Shown here in pieces: positions 1 through 11,562 of a DNA stretch of 64,000 nucleotides. The stretch's first letter is position 1; every line of letters begins with the position of its first letter. A program made the position numbers and the translations under genes. Source of the stretch: Odiellus spinosus (Eukaryota; Arthropoda; Arachnida; Opiliones; Phalangiidae); NCBI GenBank assembly GCA_963920705.1, contig CAWUCO010000001.1:278402-342401 (forward strand), written 5' to 3'. The notes beneath the pieces were generated by a model. The model was not told the DNA's origin. It saw only the letters and a program-made list of their open reading frames with translations, and did no database searches.

Positions 1-1400
1 CCAGGCCCGCACCGGGGCCCTACCGACGGCGGCGCGAGAAATGTATCCAATTAAATAAAAAATTTAAAAGCTTATTACTCGTAATTTACATTATAAAATA
101 AAATATTACTAGTCTTAAACGATCATAATATAATATTCAAATTTAATTATATTTATTAAATGAATTTGACGTTAACTTTTTGTCACAGGTGACGCTAGAT
201 TAGTAGGAAGTAGGACTACAGCAGTATAACGAAATAAAGGCGTACGGTTTTTTTAAAAACTTTAATTATGCTTGATTTAAATTCTATAATAATTAGTTTT
301 AGTCCTCTCTCAAAAAATAATATTTAAATTTAATTTTATTTTGTAAATTAACTTTCTATCTGTAGGCATGGAATAATTAGTAGCTTATGCTGTAGGTGAC
401 ACTAGTTTCCCTCGAACTCGGCTTAAAGCTTACCTTAATACCTTTCAGTCAAGGAAGGTCAAACTCATTTAGTCATTTTCTATAATTTGTTTAATCACAT
501 CATTCTCTTTAATTCAGTCTTAGGTTTAAATTAATTAATAATAAATAATCTAGAAATTCAGTTGTGTTTATTCTTGTAAAATCCATTTCAACTACAATTT
601 GTTTAATCATAGTTAATTTGATTCTATCATCATTACGTTTAATTTAGTCCTATAGCTTGAAAATAATTTAATTATGGTTTTATTGTTTTACTTTTGGTTA
701 GAATAATTTTAATTTAAGATAAACTTCAACTATTATGTATCTGTAAAATAACAGAGACTCGAAAATTAAGGTAGTGGTATGGCGCGTCCGTGCTTGCACG
801 GAGCATGGGGTCTCTTCGTAGAATATTCGACTCTTTCGAGAGAGTGAAAATAAAACTAAACATGACCATGTAAATGAATACGTCGCTCTCGGGACGCTCC
901 TATTTTTAATTGTCATTAGAATTTGACTAGTTATTTTAATTCGATTTTTTCGAATCATTTACGCTTAATAAAATAGTATTAGTCTTCTTCTATCAAAATA
1001 TCATATTTTAATTTAATTTTATTTTGTAAATAAATATGATGTAAACGTTCTACCAACAGGTGACACTAGTTTCATCGTGTAAACAGTGTAGCGGCAAAAG
1101 TAACCTTATAGCAAGAAGTGTGCCACTCCTCTTTCTTATTTTAACCCAAAAATTATAAAATAAATTTTTAACATCGTCTACCTGTTTTCATTAGTTTTCT
1201 TGTTTAGCATTGTTATTTTAATACAATTTTTTCGTATCAATTATGCTTAATAAAACAGTATTAGTCTACTGCTATCATAATATCATATTTAAATTTCATT
1301 TTATTTTGTAAATAAATATGCTGTAACTTTCTACCAGCTGGCGGCATAAGTAACCTTATAGCAAGAAGTGTGCCACTCCTATTTCTTATTTTATATATAT
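1..1400. repeat. Degenerate tandem repeats, no gene
   Basis: AT-rich sequence built from diverged copies of a unit of roughly 200-260 bp. The motif GGTGACACTAG or close variants recurs near 187, 393 and 1061, each time preceded by a similar run reading like TTTTATTTTGTAAAT. A 55-bp stretch at about 1091 (AGTAACCTTATAGCAAGAAG and onward) recurs near 1346 with few changes. No open frame in this stretch looks like protein. The 63-86 aa frames here cover repeats and homopolymers. Confidence 0.6.
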
Positions 1401-1417
1401 ATATTTTAATTGTAAGG

Positions 1418-1518
1418 TAAGATTGTACTTTGAGTGGGATCAGCTGTAACAGGCGTAATTCACCGCCTATCTACCGGAAACTATTTTATAGTATATATCA
1501 GACCTTGACGACTTCCGG

Positions 1519-1549
<31 letters not shown>

Positions 1550-1643
1550 GAATTTTTTTTTTTTTTTTTTTTTTTCAGTTTTTTTACATGGCTTTGGTTA
1601 GCTTGGGTTGGGTTAGGTTAGGTTAGGTTAGGCCCCACCAATG

Positions 1644-1675
<32 letters not shown>

Positions 1676-1832
1676 AAAATGAAAAAAACCTAACAAATAA
1701 TAATTATGTTTATATTTTTTTTTGGTTTCCGGAAGTCGTCAAGGTCTGACATATACTATAAAAATAGTTTCCGGTAGATAGGAGGTGAATTACGCCTCTT
1801 ATGGCTGATCCCACTCAAAGTATAATCATACC
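1418..1832. mobile_element. Palindromic MITE with poly(A)/poly(T) interior
   Basis: About 95 bp at 1418-1515 (from TACTTTGAGTGGGATCAGC through CTACCGGAAACTAT to GACTTCCGG) is repeated in reverse complement at 1729-1832. Between the arms lie A and T homopolymer tracts of over 20 bases and a short (TTAGG)4-like run at about 1610-1634. The element lies just downstream of the THAP gene's stop codon. Flanking sequence at 1149-1210 and 1836-1897 is near-identical, so the target region was duplicated around it. No coding capacity. The superfamily is not determinable. Confidence 0.7.
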
Positions 1833-1859
1833 AATTATAAAATTAATTTTTAACATCGA

Positions 1860-2853
1860 CTACCTGGTTTCATTAGTTTTCTTGTTTACAATTAGACTTG
1901 GGACGAGGAGAGGTAATATTTTGGTTTCCCAACTTGTTGATATTCTCGGCGTTACTACCCTATTTGGTGTGGTAATAACTGGGGTTTCCACTGGTGCAAC
2001 TCTTAATCTTCTTGGTGTTGAACCTAACCTTTTTGGAATGGAAATCTCCGGAGTTCTTGATGTATTACCTTGGGCATCACGTTTTGCTGCTCGTGATTTT
2101 TGTACCGGAGTTACGGGGCTGGGAAGTATTTCCACTTCAGCCTCAAAAATAGTTGGAACAGCTTTTTTGATTAGTCGCTTCTTTAGAGGGTTCATAAACT
2201 GTCCAAGTTCAAAATGGTCCGAGCAAATCCCGCGATTTTTGTATAACACTGCCGGGCTCAGTCCGTAGAGCTTGCTATTTCCACAATTTAAAACCCATTG
2301 TTGGCATCTAAAATTTATATTACCTCAATTATATGGGTGAATTTAAAAAATTTTGCAATCGCTCAGCGGAAAAGAAATTTAAACCAAAAATATTTAAACG
2401 CGTATCTGTGTATAATAAAGGTATCTTTCAAAACAAAATTAACTTGCCATGAATTTGAATAGGCTTTAAGAACGCTGGTTGGTATGATTTTCCTCATTTC
2501 TATTATAGTACAAATCCGGGCACTTAGGCTTATAACTAGGCATAGTGGTCACCTTTTTATGGTACGAATTGGCGTTAACAACGCTGGTTGGTATGATGTT
2601 AGTAATTTCTCCTTGATCTTTTTATAGTACGAATCTGGGCACTTTTGCTTATAACTAGGCATAGTGGTCACCTTCATATGGTATAAATAATAACAATATA
2701 ATATGCAAACTTTTGGATCCAGCAAACAATATATAAAAAAACATACCTTTCAGGTTCTTTCGGAAAACGAAAAAAAGAAAAACTAGACAACGGTCCTTGC
2801 TTGTTAGCGCAACTTGGTCCTGCACAACGGTGCACTCCATCTTTGGGAGGCAT
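1860..2853 (-). CDS. THAP-domain zinc-finger protein, two exons, ~184 aa
   Basis: Exon 1 is 2747-2853 and exon 2 is 1860-2307, both minus strand. The start is the ATG at 2853 (MPPKDGVHRCAGPSC). The donor AAAG|GTATGT and acceptor TTTTAG match in phase. The spliced protein shows a full THAP C2CH finger: C-x4-C at residues 10 and 15, SFFRFPKEPER around 27-36, W and C of the WVLNC segment, then ICSDHF (third Cys and the His) and the closing AVPTIF motif. THAP domains are sequence-specific DNA binders, often in transposase-derived proteins. The ~80-residue tail is basic, Pro/Thr-rich and without a recognised domain. It ends inside sequence that recurs elsewhere in the window (1912-1947 resembles 3568-3596 and 51299-51330), so the C-terminus may be repeat-derived. 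It could be a host THAP gene or the remnant of a P-type transposase. The domain call is strong; the gene's functionality is uncertain. Confidence 0.75.
2468..2685. repeat. Two-copy tandem repeat inside the THAP intron
   Basis: AACGCTGGTTGGTATGAT at about 2470 and 2580 each begin a ~110-bp unit ending in TAACTAGGCATAGTGGTCACC. Both lie within the 439-bp intron (2308-2746) of the THAP gene. The copies are similar but not identical. Confidence 0.7.
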
Positions 2854-3877
2854 CTCCTTTGATCTTCAATTATAAAAATTAATATAAGGAAAATCAAGTT
2901 ATCATAAAATTTATATTTCTCAAACTCAGAAGTAATTATCTACGCTTCAATTGTTTCAGATGAGGGTAGCTCGTGGATATATATTCCCAAAGTGTGGATT
3001 CAAATCAAGAGAGTAATGTAATCATTAATCAGGTACGGTTCTTTTTCTTCTAGATTGATTAACGTAAGACTACAGGTATTTAAATTTTTAATCCAGAAGC
3101 AAATATAATTAAGAAAGTTTTTTAAAAGCACGCAGCTTTAATTACGCGGTAGAATTAAAAACCGCGAACAAAAATACACGGTGAGACGACTAGTTTCGTG
3201 TCTTACAGGCAAATCAGGTCTGAATTCTATATTGCGATTTCATTTTCTACAATAACTTCGTCACGTGACTCGAGGGGGGCGTGTATAGATTTTTTTAAAC
3301 CAAAGATCGATAATGAAGCTGGGCCGTCGTCACGATTAAGGGACTGATGTTCCAACGATTCGCGTACATTCAGTTTTATATAATGGTCAATCATCGCAAT
3401 ATTTTGGACATTTAAAAAAATCAAACTTATGACTTTGATAATTGGCAGCATGTTCAGCCAAAGCTGAGGAGTAAATCGATTGGTGTACTTGGATTTGTTC
3501 TAAAATGATTTTGGACCTTATTACCACCCTAAAACTGAATGTACGCGAATCGATGGAAATAAGACAAGTTGGGAAACCAAAATAATACCTCCCCGACAAC
3601 CACGTGATGTTAACTAACCTAACCTTACCTAAAATATTAAAATTTATGGCATTTGTGGAAGACGAAGATTGAAAGCAAAAAGAAATAATATCTCAATTAA
3701 ACACTAAATATATTAAACCAATAATTCAGATCAAAAATATACTTCTTATCAAGATAAATTTGAATGCAAAAGAATCAAACTTAATTCAAAATAAAATTTT
3801 GAGAACCAGAGTCGGAAAAAAATTTGCTGAATAATGAATTAATTTTAATATAAATGCGTATCGAGTAAAATAAGCAA

Positions 3878-4637
3878 GGTCAAGGTTCTTCTTTTAAAAC
3901 CATATAATAATTTTGAAGGCTCTAGAGTTTTTGCAGACCAAGTAACGCCAATAGGCAAAATATTATATCACATTGAACCTATAAGCATTTCTTCAGTATA
4001 CCAACACAACCCTCAATAATTCTCTACTTAAAACCAAACCTAACTAGAGAAAAAAAGGAAAATAAATAAGATATAACCACATAGATTTCAAGATAAATAA
4101 TCCAGTCCATAATTCAGTATTAAAACAAAAAAGTCAGAATTAAGACAACTGAAATTAGCAACCTTTGGTAATATGTAAAATAGCCCTTACACGAACAATT
4201 TAAGTAAAGCAAATTATCAAATAAACGCCAAATAAGTCAATTAATTAAAATGAAAAATATTAATCTTACCACTACCAAATAGCGGGCAGAAAACACAGAC
4301 ATCAAGATAACATTAGCAAAATAAATTTTCAACACCGGTAATCCTGAGAACTAGGTTCTACAAAATCTTCCTGAATAATAAATTTATTTTAATCTTAAAA
4401 AAATAAAATCTTAAAAAAATATATATACAAATAACATATTGATAAACCAATTAAAATTAGATGCGAAAAACATTTAATCTCGATATGAGATTAAATACAC
4501 AAGGTCAAGGTTCTTCTTTTAAAACCATTTCAGAATTTTGACGGTTGTAGAGTATTTGTAGACCAAGTAACGTGAAAAGGCAAAATGTTATATCACATTG
4601 AACCTATACATGGCTTCAGTATACAACACAACCCTAA
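3878..4637 (+). repeat. Direct repeat pair of ~140 bp
   Basis: The block starting CAAGGTCAAGGTTCTTCTTT occurs at 3878-4019 and again at 4501-4637, both running to a CACATTGAACCTATA...CAACACAACCCT end. The rest of 3257-4930 is AT-rich and has no supported gene. Confidence 0.65.
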
Positions 4638-4931
4638 TAAACCTATCAATAAACAACTAACGCATTGGCTTTCCGTATATCAGGTTAAACTAAAAATTAC
4701 GATGTAAAATTTCGCTTATTTGCGCTACTCGGTCTACATATACTCTACTTGTCTGTACAGAAAGTTTTAAGTAACCTTTTTTTAAGTTAACCTTCTTTGT
4801 GGATTAAGGCTGTGAGTGAAGAATAAAATATATTCTTTTAAGGCAGGACAGATCAGAGTAAAATTACACCAAGTTGGGAAACAACGTCATATGACGACAA
4901 ACTAACTAGAATATTTTTCAAAATATTTAAG

Positions 4932-5230
4932 GCCTGGTTCTTCGCGCGACTTTCGTCGATTTGCCGGAAATGGGCGCTTGTCTCATAGCCGCGCCGCCAT
5001 CTTTTTGCAGTAACAGGTTGCCAGACTATTTCTAATTTTATTTCCCACAAACCAAATTCAAGTTGTTAGTCCAACACCTCCGATATGATAAAATATAGGA
5101 GGCGTTGGTTAGTCTGTCGCTATATTCACACTACAAAAAGATGGCGGACGATCACGTGACAAAAGTTTTCCCCGCCAAAATTTTCGCGAGGGTCTCTAGA
5201 CTTCCGGTTTTGGAAATCGACCAGGACTAT
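4932..5230. mobile_element. MITE copy, related to the one at 24263-24543
   Basis: About 290 bp at high identity to the complete MITE at 24263-24543. It includes the inner palindrome at AGGAGGCGTTGG, the run AAAAAGATGGCGGACGATCA and the right end GAAATCGACCAGGACT. The left terminus is altered: 17 extra bases separate CCTGGT from CGATTTGCCGG. The open frames here (76 aa plus, 65 aa minus) are accidental. Confidence 0.7.
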
Positions 5231-5439
5231 ACTGCAAATCCAGCGCTTCTCCTGACACACGCGAAATTTAAACCCTCGCGCGAGTTTCAAGCATATTTGA
5301 TTTTTCGAACAACTTCAATGTGCATCCGCTTATAGAATTTTTGCAACTTGTCGAGTGTAAACCGGCTCGATCTTTTCGCGGGATCACAGTTGCGAAGTTT
5401 GTACAACTTAAAGCAAGTTCGCAAATTGAACAAGTACTC

Positions 5440-5990
5440 TAGTGAACTAATTGCAGACCGGAAGTGTGTGGCGGCTTATTGAACTTGCCTACCTTAATTA
5501 CCGTATAGCCTATCCTAGTAGTAGGAATGGGGCTGCTATTGAGTAGTTGTCCATTTATTAAAGTCTGGGTCTATACTCTATAGCACATCCTAGTCGCGGG
5601 ACTCAAATACATTTATAAATAAAGTAGAGATTAGGATTTTAAGTATAATTGAGCACTTGGTGTAGGATGTCCAACTTGATCGTATTTTTTTCCCTATTGT
5701 AAAGTCATACTTGCCTTACAGTCTAAGAATTGCGAATCAAGTCGCCGAAAAATAGGTACTTGCAAAGGGTTCTTGCAAGAAGTACGTGCCTTATTTAAAC
5801 ACACTACTCAAAATATGTGATAATAGGTGCGTTTTACCACCGCCTTAGCAACCAGGAGCCGTTGCCGAATCAATGAGGCAACACCGCTAGCGTGAAAGCC
5901 TAACGTGAACCTCTCCTCGCCCTACACAAGGTTATCATTGAGTGGGAAAAATGATAATCTCGCTTATTTATACCCCGAGAAGCGATGCTT
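5440..5990. repeat. Diverged copy of repeat also found in the 44-50 kb palindrome
   Basis: Segments such as CTAGTCGCGGGACTCAA with AAATAAAGTAGAGATTAGGA and GAGCACTTGG match, with changes, the palindrome arms at about 45480-45840 and 48530-48760. A related piece lies at 51340-51660. No coding signal. Confidence 0.5.
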
Positions 5991-6074
5991 ATACAAAGTT
6001 AAAAAATATATCAAGTCTACTTTTTAACCAAAAATAGATAAAAAACAAAAGTATACAAATTGGTCTATAATGTT

Positions 6075-6350
6075 ATTTAAATTCTTCAATCCACCCCGAG
6101 TTTGCAGAAAGCCAAAACCTATACTGCCCGTTATACCTCGGCTTTTTTTACTAAATGATATATGGAAAATAGCTTAGCGCTTGCTGTCAACTCAAGCTGG
6201 TATTAGTATAGAAATTGGCTTAAATTTTTCAATCCACCCCGAGTTTGCAGCAAGCCTAAGCCTATACGGCCCTTTATACCTTTGCTATTTTAACTAAATG
6301 ATATATGGAAAATAGCTTAGCGCGTGCTGTCAACTCAAGCTGCTATTAAA
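6075..6350. repeat. Tandem duplication of ~150 bp
   Basis: TTCAATCCACCCCGAGTTTG at about 6086 and 6227 each begin a block ending GCTGTCAACTCAAGCTG. A third copy in the opposite orientation lies at about 43705-43820. Noncoding. Confidence 0.65.
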
Positions 6351-6479
6351 CGGTCAAATATTTAGAGAATTTCTTAAATATCTTCAAAACTATCGCCAAT
6401 TTAAAATTTAATTTTCAGCTACATTATTAATAAGATTAAGAGACATAATTATAATATTTTGAATTATATTTTAAATTAA

Positions 6480-8000
6480 TATTATGTTTCAATTCACTAA
6501 AAGATATCACGCCATAATGCTACAATGTACTATACTTCCAAAGAGACTATATAAGCGAATCGAATGCCATTATACAGTATCCGATTGTGATAAGATCTTG
6601 TGGAGATCCCACCTTATCAATGCTCAGACGTTTGTCGTAACCCTGAGTGCTCACGTGTCGGCCAATTTACCCTTGGGGGGCGATGTTTGGAGAGTGGAGG
6701 GTCGATGTGGACCATATTAGTGAGGGACGCCTCGCTAGTATGGCCCGCTGACATCCGACACTAGTGGTTGGACCTTGGTGCGTGATGGTCGGAGGTGATT
6801 ATAACAGTGGGAGACGTCCCATTGCGTATAATCGCCTTCAACTGTCCAGCATCGAGGTTTGACCGTAAAGTGGATGGTGGAAGGTGATAATATGCAATTG
6901 GAGACGTCCTGTTGCATATCATTGCACGACACTTGAAACTTAATGTTGCAGCCACGCTTAAAGGAGGTAATTCCCGTTAAACGGAATTGAACGATAAGCT
7001 GGTATGATAATGTCTCTAGACTTTTGGCTCTACGAGCTAGGTCACGTGATATCCGCGTACACAGGATATCCGGTTACACAGGAAGTGACACACACACACA
7101 CAGCCACGACCAGTGTAAAACCTCCCCAGTCGGGGAGGTAAAAAACCTGTAAATTATTGTAGAGAATGAAATCGCAATCTAGCCTGATGTGCCTGTAAGA
7201 CACATTTTTGTTCGCGTTTTAATTCTATCGCGTAAACTTTGTTGATTATATTTGCTTATGTATTAAAAATTTAAATACCTGTAATCGTACGCTAACGAAT
7301 CTAGAAGAAAAACAACCGTACCTGATTAATGATTACGTTACTCTGTTGATTTGAATCCACACTTTGGGAACATATTTATATCCACAACCACAAGCTACCC
7401 TTATCTGAAACAAATGAAGCGTAGATAATTACTTATTACTACTGAGTTTGAGAAATATTTCCAAATAATCATTTACCTTAAGTTTCTGAGATTATCTGAG
7501 ATAGATAAATAATTTATTAATTAGACAGTTTACGCATTAAATGGATATGAATTCTTTTAACATTGAAAGGAAAATTGAACAAAGACATCAAAAAATAAAA
7601 ACAAAGACATTGTTAAGCCTTTGTTTAAGGCTTAACGGTATTTTAAAATACATTATGATTATTACGCGTAACTTACCCAGTCAAGTTTAAATAAATAAAT
7701 GAGCCTTATAAAATCAAACGAAACTTAAATAGAGCAGATTAGATAAAAATTGGTTAATTATTTGAAAACAACATTACGCGTCGCGACGCCCGACGGGCGC
7801 TGACAAGAAAAAGTCGTTAACAATGAATCATACCACGTGATATTTCCAAAGACTAAAAGCCTCCGACAAAAGTAGCGTTAAATAGTCTTTGCTTTGCACT
7901 TGCTCCAGCTGGAAGGGGGCGCTGAAGTCTTGTAAAAGTTGTATGCAAGTAGCTCTATAGAGCACGCCTGTCTAGTAAGCGTAGCGTTAGGAAGTCTTTG
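6480..8000. other. No gene recognised
   Basis: Contains an imperfect direct repeat at about 6787-6920 (GGTGATTATA/GGTGATAATA with GGAGACGTCC), a short CA run at 7088-7103, and the right inverted repeat of the 2.9-7.5 kb interval. Frames of 64-78 aa show no domain or splice support. Confidence 0.5.
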
Positions 8001-8009
8001 GTTTCGCCT

Positions 8010-8200
8010 TCACCTCATCACCGGCGGAACGGGAAATTAAGATGGCGGCCGTTTACGCGCGCGTTCGTTAATTGTGAAATTAAAATCGTGTTAATTGAAG
8101 TTTAAAGCGCGGTATTTGTGACTACTGGATGGCATAAACAACCAAGATTCAAATTCAATCAAGGATCAAGATTTAATCGCTGTAAGTCGAATTTGCCATT
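8010..8200 (+). promoter_or_regulatory. GC-rich promoter-like block with exon-like 5' splice site (copy 1)
   Basis: TTCACCTCATCACC is followed by GGAACGGGAAATTAAGATGGCGGCCGTTTACGCG. AAGATGGCGGC is the YY1-type core found at many metazoan TATA-less promoters. About 110 bp later comes GATTTAATCGCT|GTAAGTCG, a good plus-strand 5' splice site. No acceptor or downstream coding exon was found. Copies lie at 16110-16310 and 30215-30415. The promoter role is inferred. Confidence 0.35.
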
Positions 8201-9079
8201 TGGAGTTAGGGACTTTGCTTCAATTTAAGGAACGAAAATAATAGTTTTTTAAAGCCAATTTTGGGGGAAATAATAATTTTAAATCAATACGCTTTGGGTT
8301 AAAACAACCTATTATGTTTTACAATGTCGATTATTCGACAGTTGTACAGATTTCTATTCTGGAATAGAGTCATAGGGTTAAGTTGACCTCTCGAGGTTTA
8401 AGCGCCTCTATATTTTCACTCGAAGCAGTCACTAATGATATGGGTAGATAATTTCATATAATAGTGCTTAATTATTCAAGTAGTTATATATAAATACATT
8501 TCATTAAGAACACATTTAAATTTAAGTTATATAATGCATTAATATACCATTTTCAATTGGCATTCAGGGATAATCTGACAAAGTGACACCCTTTAATATT
8601 ATTTGCTAAGAAATATTGCTTGAATAATTTTTTAAAAAGTTTTAAACGCTGTTTATGATCATTCGAATATTGCTGTTGAAACGTTTCTTCGAAGTTCTTG
8701 TTATTAATGATATTAGCCATCAGCTTGGATATAATAATAGGCTGTAAAGATATTTAATCAGCTCCAAAGTGTAGTGTTCAGAACCAAGCTAATAAGAGCC
8801 GGAATAACATTAATTCATTGTGAAAGAAATTTCCTTATTTATAATATTAGGTTGAAAATAAAACTGTTCTTGATCCAAGAGCTCGGAATCGGATAATGAA
8901 TAATTTAGCATATCCATTTATAACTAGGCTTTTTTTAGATATTTTAATCTCGAATAAATTAAGTTAGTATAAATATACAAATTAAATAAACATATGCGTA
9001 TTAAATGCTGGATACGAATTAGACCCGGAGATAAAATTTTTAAGCTTGATTAATAAACAAATTACGCGTTTATTCGAAC

Positions 9080-9172
9080 CGAAGATAAAAATACGACCGT
9101 CGTATTTTTATCTTCGCACGGATTTCGAGAAACGTCAGAAACGTCGTATTACGACGTTTCTCGAAATCCGTG
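9080..9172. repeat. Compound perfect palindromes, unit 1 only
   Basis: 9080-9116 is a hairpin (CGAAGATAAAAATACGA, 3-nt loop, perfect reverse complement). 9117-9172 is a second one (CACGGATTTCGAGAAACGTC and its reverse complement) enclosing a third at 9139-9159. Units 2 and 3 have only the simple single-copy sequence at this site (about 17170-17210 and 31276-31325). Confidence 0.9.
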
Positions 9173-9488
9173 TAGAATGAAATATAATAATTCGATTGTT
9201 TCATCTAAATTGAAAAGAACAGCGACTATTCTAGCTTCGATATCCCAATTTGGCTTAAAATACGCGAAGAAACTCGAGTTTCAAATGTTTCTTATCGGCG
9301 AATGAATAACACGAATAAGAAATGGATAATGTTTTCGCGAACGGATAATATCTGATTGACATTCAATTAACTAAAGTTCTACGAATTCCGAGCTCTCTAC
9401 ATAATTTCCTTCAAAGTCCATTTAATCTGATTGAGGGTCAAGTTTTTACGAAGGAAATGCAGCTTGGAGATGTTGAAATATTGTATAA

Positions 9489-11562
9489 TCAGTCTTGAAA
9501 TCCAATGTCACGTGTTGGCGATTCCTTCGAGAGATAAACTCCCAATTTATTCGCGATAATCTCAGAGAAGAGGGTTAGACAAGCGATTGTGATTCCGGAC
9601 AACCAAATCTGGAACATGATGGACAATTCGTCGATGGTCGTGACAGTGGCTGCGTTCATCTCAGTGCCGGCGTCCTTTGCCAACACTGATCTAATCTTTA
9701 GAAACCTTTGTAAGTCTCTCGGGCCGGATTGAACAGTTTCCACGTATCTAAGCGTCCTAAAAAGGAATTTGCAAAGAATATTAATGCAGTTATATAAAAA
9801 AATAAGTCTCTTTGCAAACTCTTGAGTGGAGGAAGCGAAACCCTCAAAAATGACTGTCTATAGCTCAAATGCTAGAGCCAATTAATTGGGATTAGAGTAC
9901 TCGTCTGCCACTATCGGCCTTATTCTCTCGATTTGCAAATTTTGAGGGAGCCATCTAGTTTCACTCTCGAGAAATCGGAATGTGACGAAGCTTCCGCCTC
10001 ACTCGTAAAGAGTTTGAAAAGGCAAAGTAGCCAATGGGCGCTAGAGAAGACGGTTCCGTGTCTTAATTCATAAATTACGTAACGAGCCATTGATTGAAAA
10101 GTAGGAAATTGCCTTTATACGCTTATTGGCTTTATAATCAAGGTTGTTTTACGGATGTTTCTCTAGCGCGCATGAAAATAAAGTTAAAACATTAATTACA
10201 AATAATTAATTTCCTTCAAAATTATTTTCGGTAATGAAGAATAAAACGTTCTAAACGCAAATTTTCCGAAATATAATTTTTGGCCCGCGTTTTTCATTTT
10301 CTTTCGGATAAGATTATCCGTTGGACTAATTTGACTCTTCAAATATTCGTCGTCAGATAATATGGCGTATTTCCCGGTGCCGTTTGGGAAAGAGTCAAAT
10401 AAATCGGAATTAAATTCTTCGAAGTAGAATGCTTCTTTGTATAGTTGATCCATTATTGGAGAATTTTTACTGAAGTGTTCAATGTAGGTTTTTAACGCAA
10501 GGTCAGTGTGAGAAATTGCCGGTCTCATTCCGGGATATTTCTTGATATCTTCGAGAGTGTTTATTCGAACCGCGTTGGACACCATCATCTTGCTCTTTAA
10601 GTTGCCCGTGTACGCTTTGATCAAGACTGACGTCCCCAGTAACCAACCGCTCAACATCAGTTTTGCCGAAAGTCGCCTCGGGAAAACATCCGCGGCTAAT
10701 TGTTCAAGATTGATTTTTATTCTTTAGATTACTTATTCTATTGTTTTTACTCGCAATGAGGCACTCAACCATCGCTGCGCTATAGAGATACGCCTCATTG
10801 GGGAAAAGTGACTTCTTGAGACGGGTGGGGCTACGCGTCATAATCGATGGAAAGATTTAGAATTCTATATAAAAGTTCTATCACTCTGACCGTCAATTAT
10901 TCGTAAAGCTGACTATCAAAACCACGTATTACCCTCCCTTCCAGAGATGGTGCTAGAATCAACACGCGGTTTGTCGACGTCATAGGTGGGATGGATAGAG
11001 GCGTATTATATCTATAGCGCATGCATCATGCGTTGTAAGATATCCTCACTCTATGGCGAGGTACTCAACGGTTCTGAAGCAGATGAGAAACGTAAAACCA
11101 GGCGTATTCCAAAAACGGGAAACGCTTTCCGATTGACGAACGAAGGAATCTCATTTTGAAAAGCCCGCAGACGAGGGATAATAACAGCACACTGACTATG
11201 AGGGAAACCCAAATTGTGGACTCGATGCCTTCCAACGAAAATTTCTTTTCCGCGTAAATTCCATCACTTACGACAGTTATAATTCTTACCGTTACTGCTC
11301 TCGACGGAGGGGAAGTGTAAAATAATTTAGTATATTGTGTTTCATAACCATACATACACGAATCGCAGAACTGCAATGGAGGAAAAATTAACAACCCGAA
11401 TAACTCTAATTTAGCTATTAGATACTCCGAAACGTACATTTGCCACAACGCAATACGCTGAATATGCAGTTGCAGGAATCGTCATATTTTGTTTCCGCGC
11501 ATAATCATCCACCACGACCTTGACATCATCCCATGGCACGATTGTGAGACTAAAGTGAAACA
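9489..11562 (-). CDS. Ionotropic receptor (IR/iGluR-like), copy A, C-terminal exons
   Basis: This is a ligand-gated cation-channel subunit of the ionotropic glutamate receptor superfamily, divergent IR type, expected in the plasma membrane. Four exons on the minus strand: 11438-11562 (end of S1, VFHFSLTIVPWDDVK), 11070-11370 (pre-M1 loop, M1 at STIWVSLIVSVLLLSLVCGL, pore loop at PFLEYAWFYVSHLLQ), 10200-10695 (M3 at MLSGWLLGTSVLIKAYTGNL, then S2) and 9489-9756 (M4 at IMFQIWLSGITIACLTLFSE, stop). All introns are GT-AG and phases match (0, 1, 2). The acceptor before exon 2 has a strong pyrimidine tract. Exon 1 begins at a CGAG|TG acceptor with an in-frame stop upstream in copy C. The 5' exons (signal peptide and start of S1) are not recognised. 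No frameshift or stop in these exons. Closest relatives are copies B and C. Confidence 0.82.

Larger units (their letters stand above)
2917..7463. repeat. 4.5-kb interval bounded by ~320-bp inverted repeats
   Basis: Sequence from 2917 to about 3257 (CTCAAACTCAGAAGTAATTATC, through the TACGGTTCTTTTTCTTCTAG core, to GCGATTTCATTTTCTAC) is repeated in reverse complement from about 7150 to 7463, with moderate divergence. The interval holds only repeats and no convincing gene. It may be one large degenerate transposon with long TIRs, or two inverted copies of one smaller element. No target-site duplication was resolved. Confidence 0.55.

Noticed and set aside
1801-2268. 155-aa plus-strand frame
   Set aside because: Opposite strand of the THAP exon 2; the minus strand has the conserved motifs and matching splice sites.
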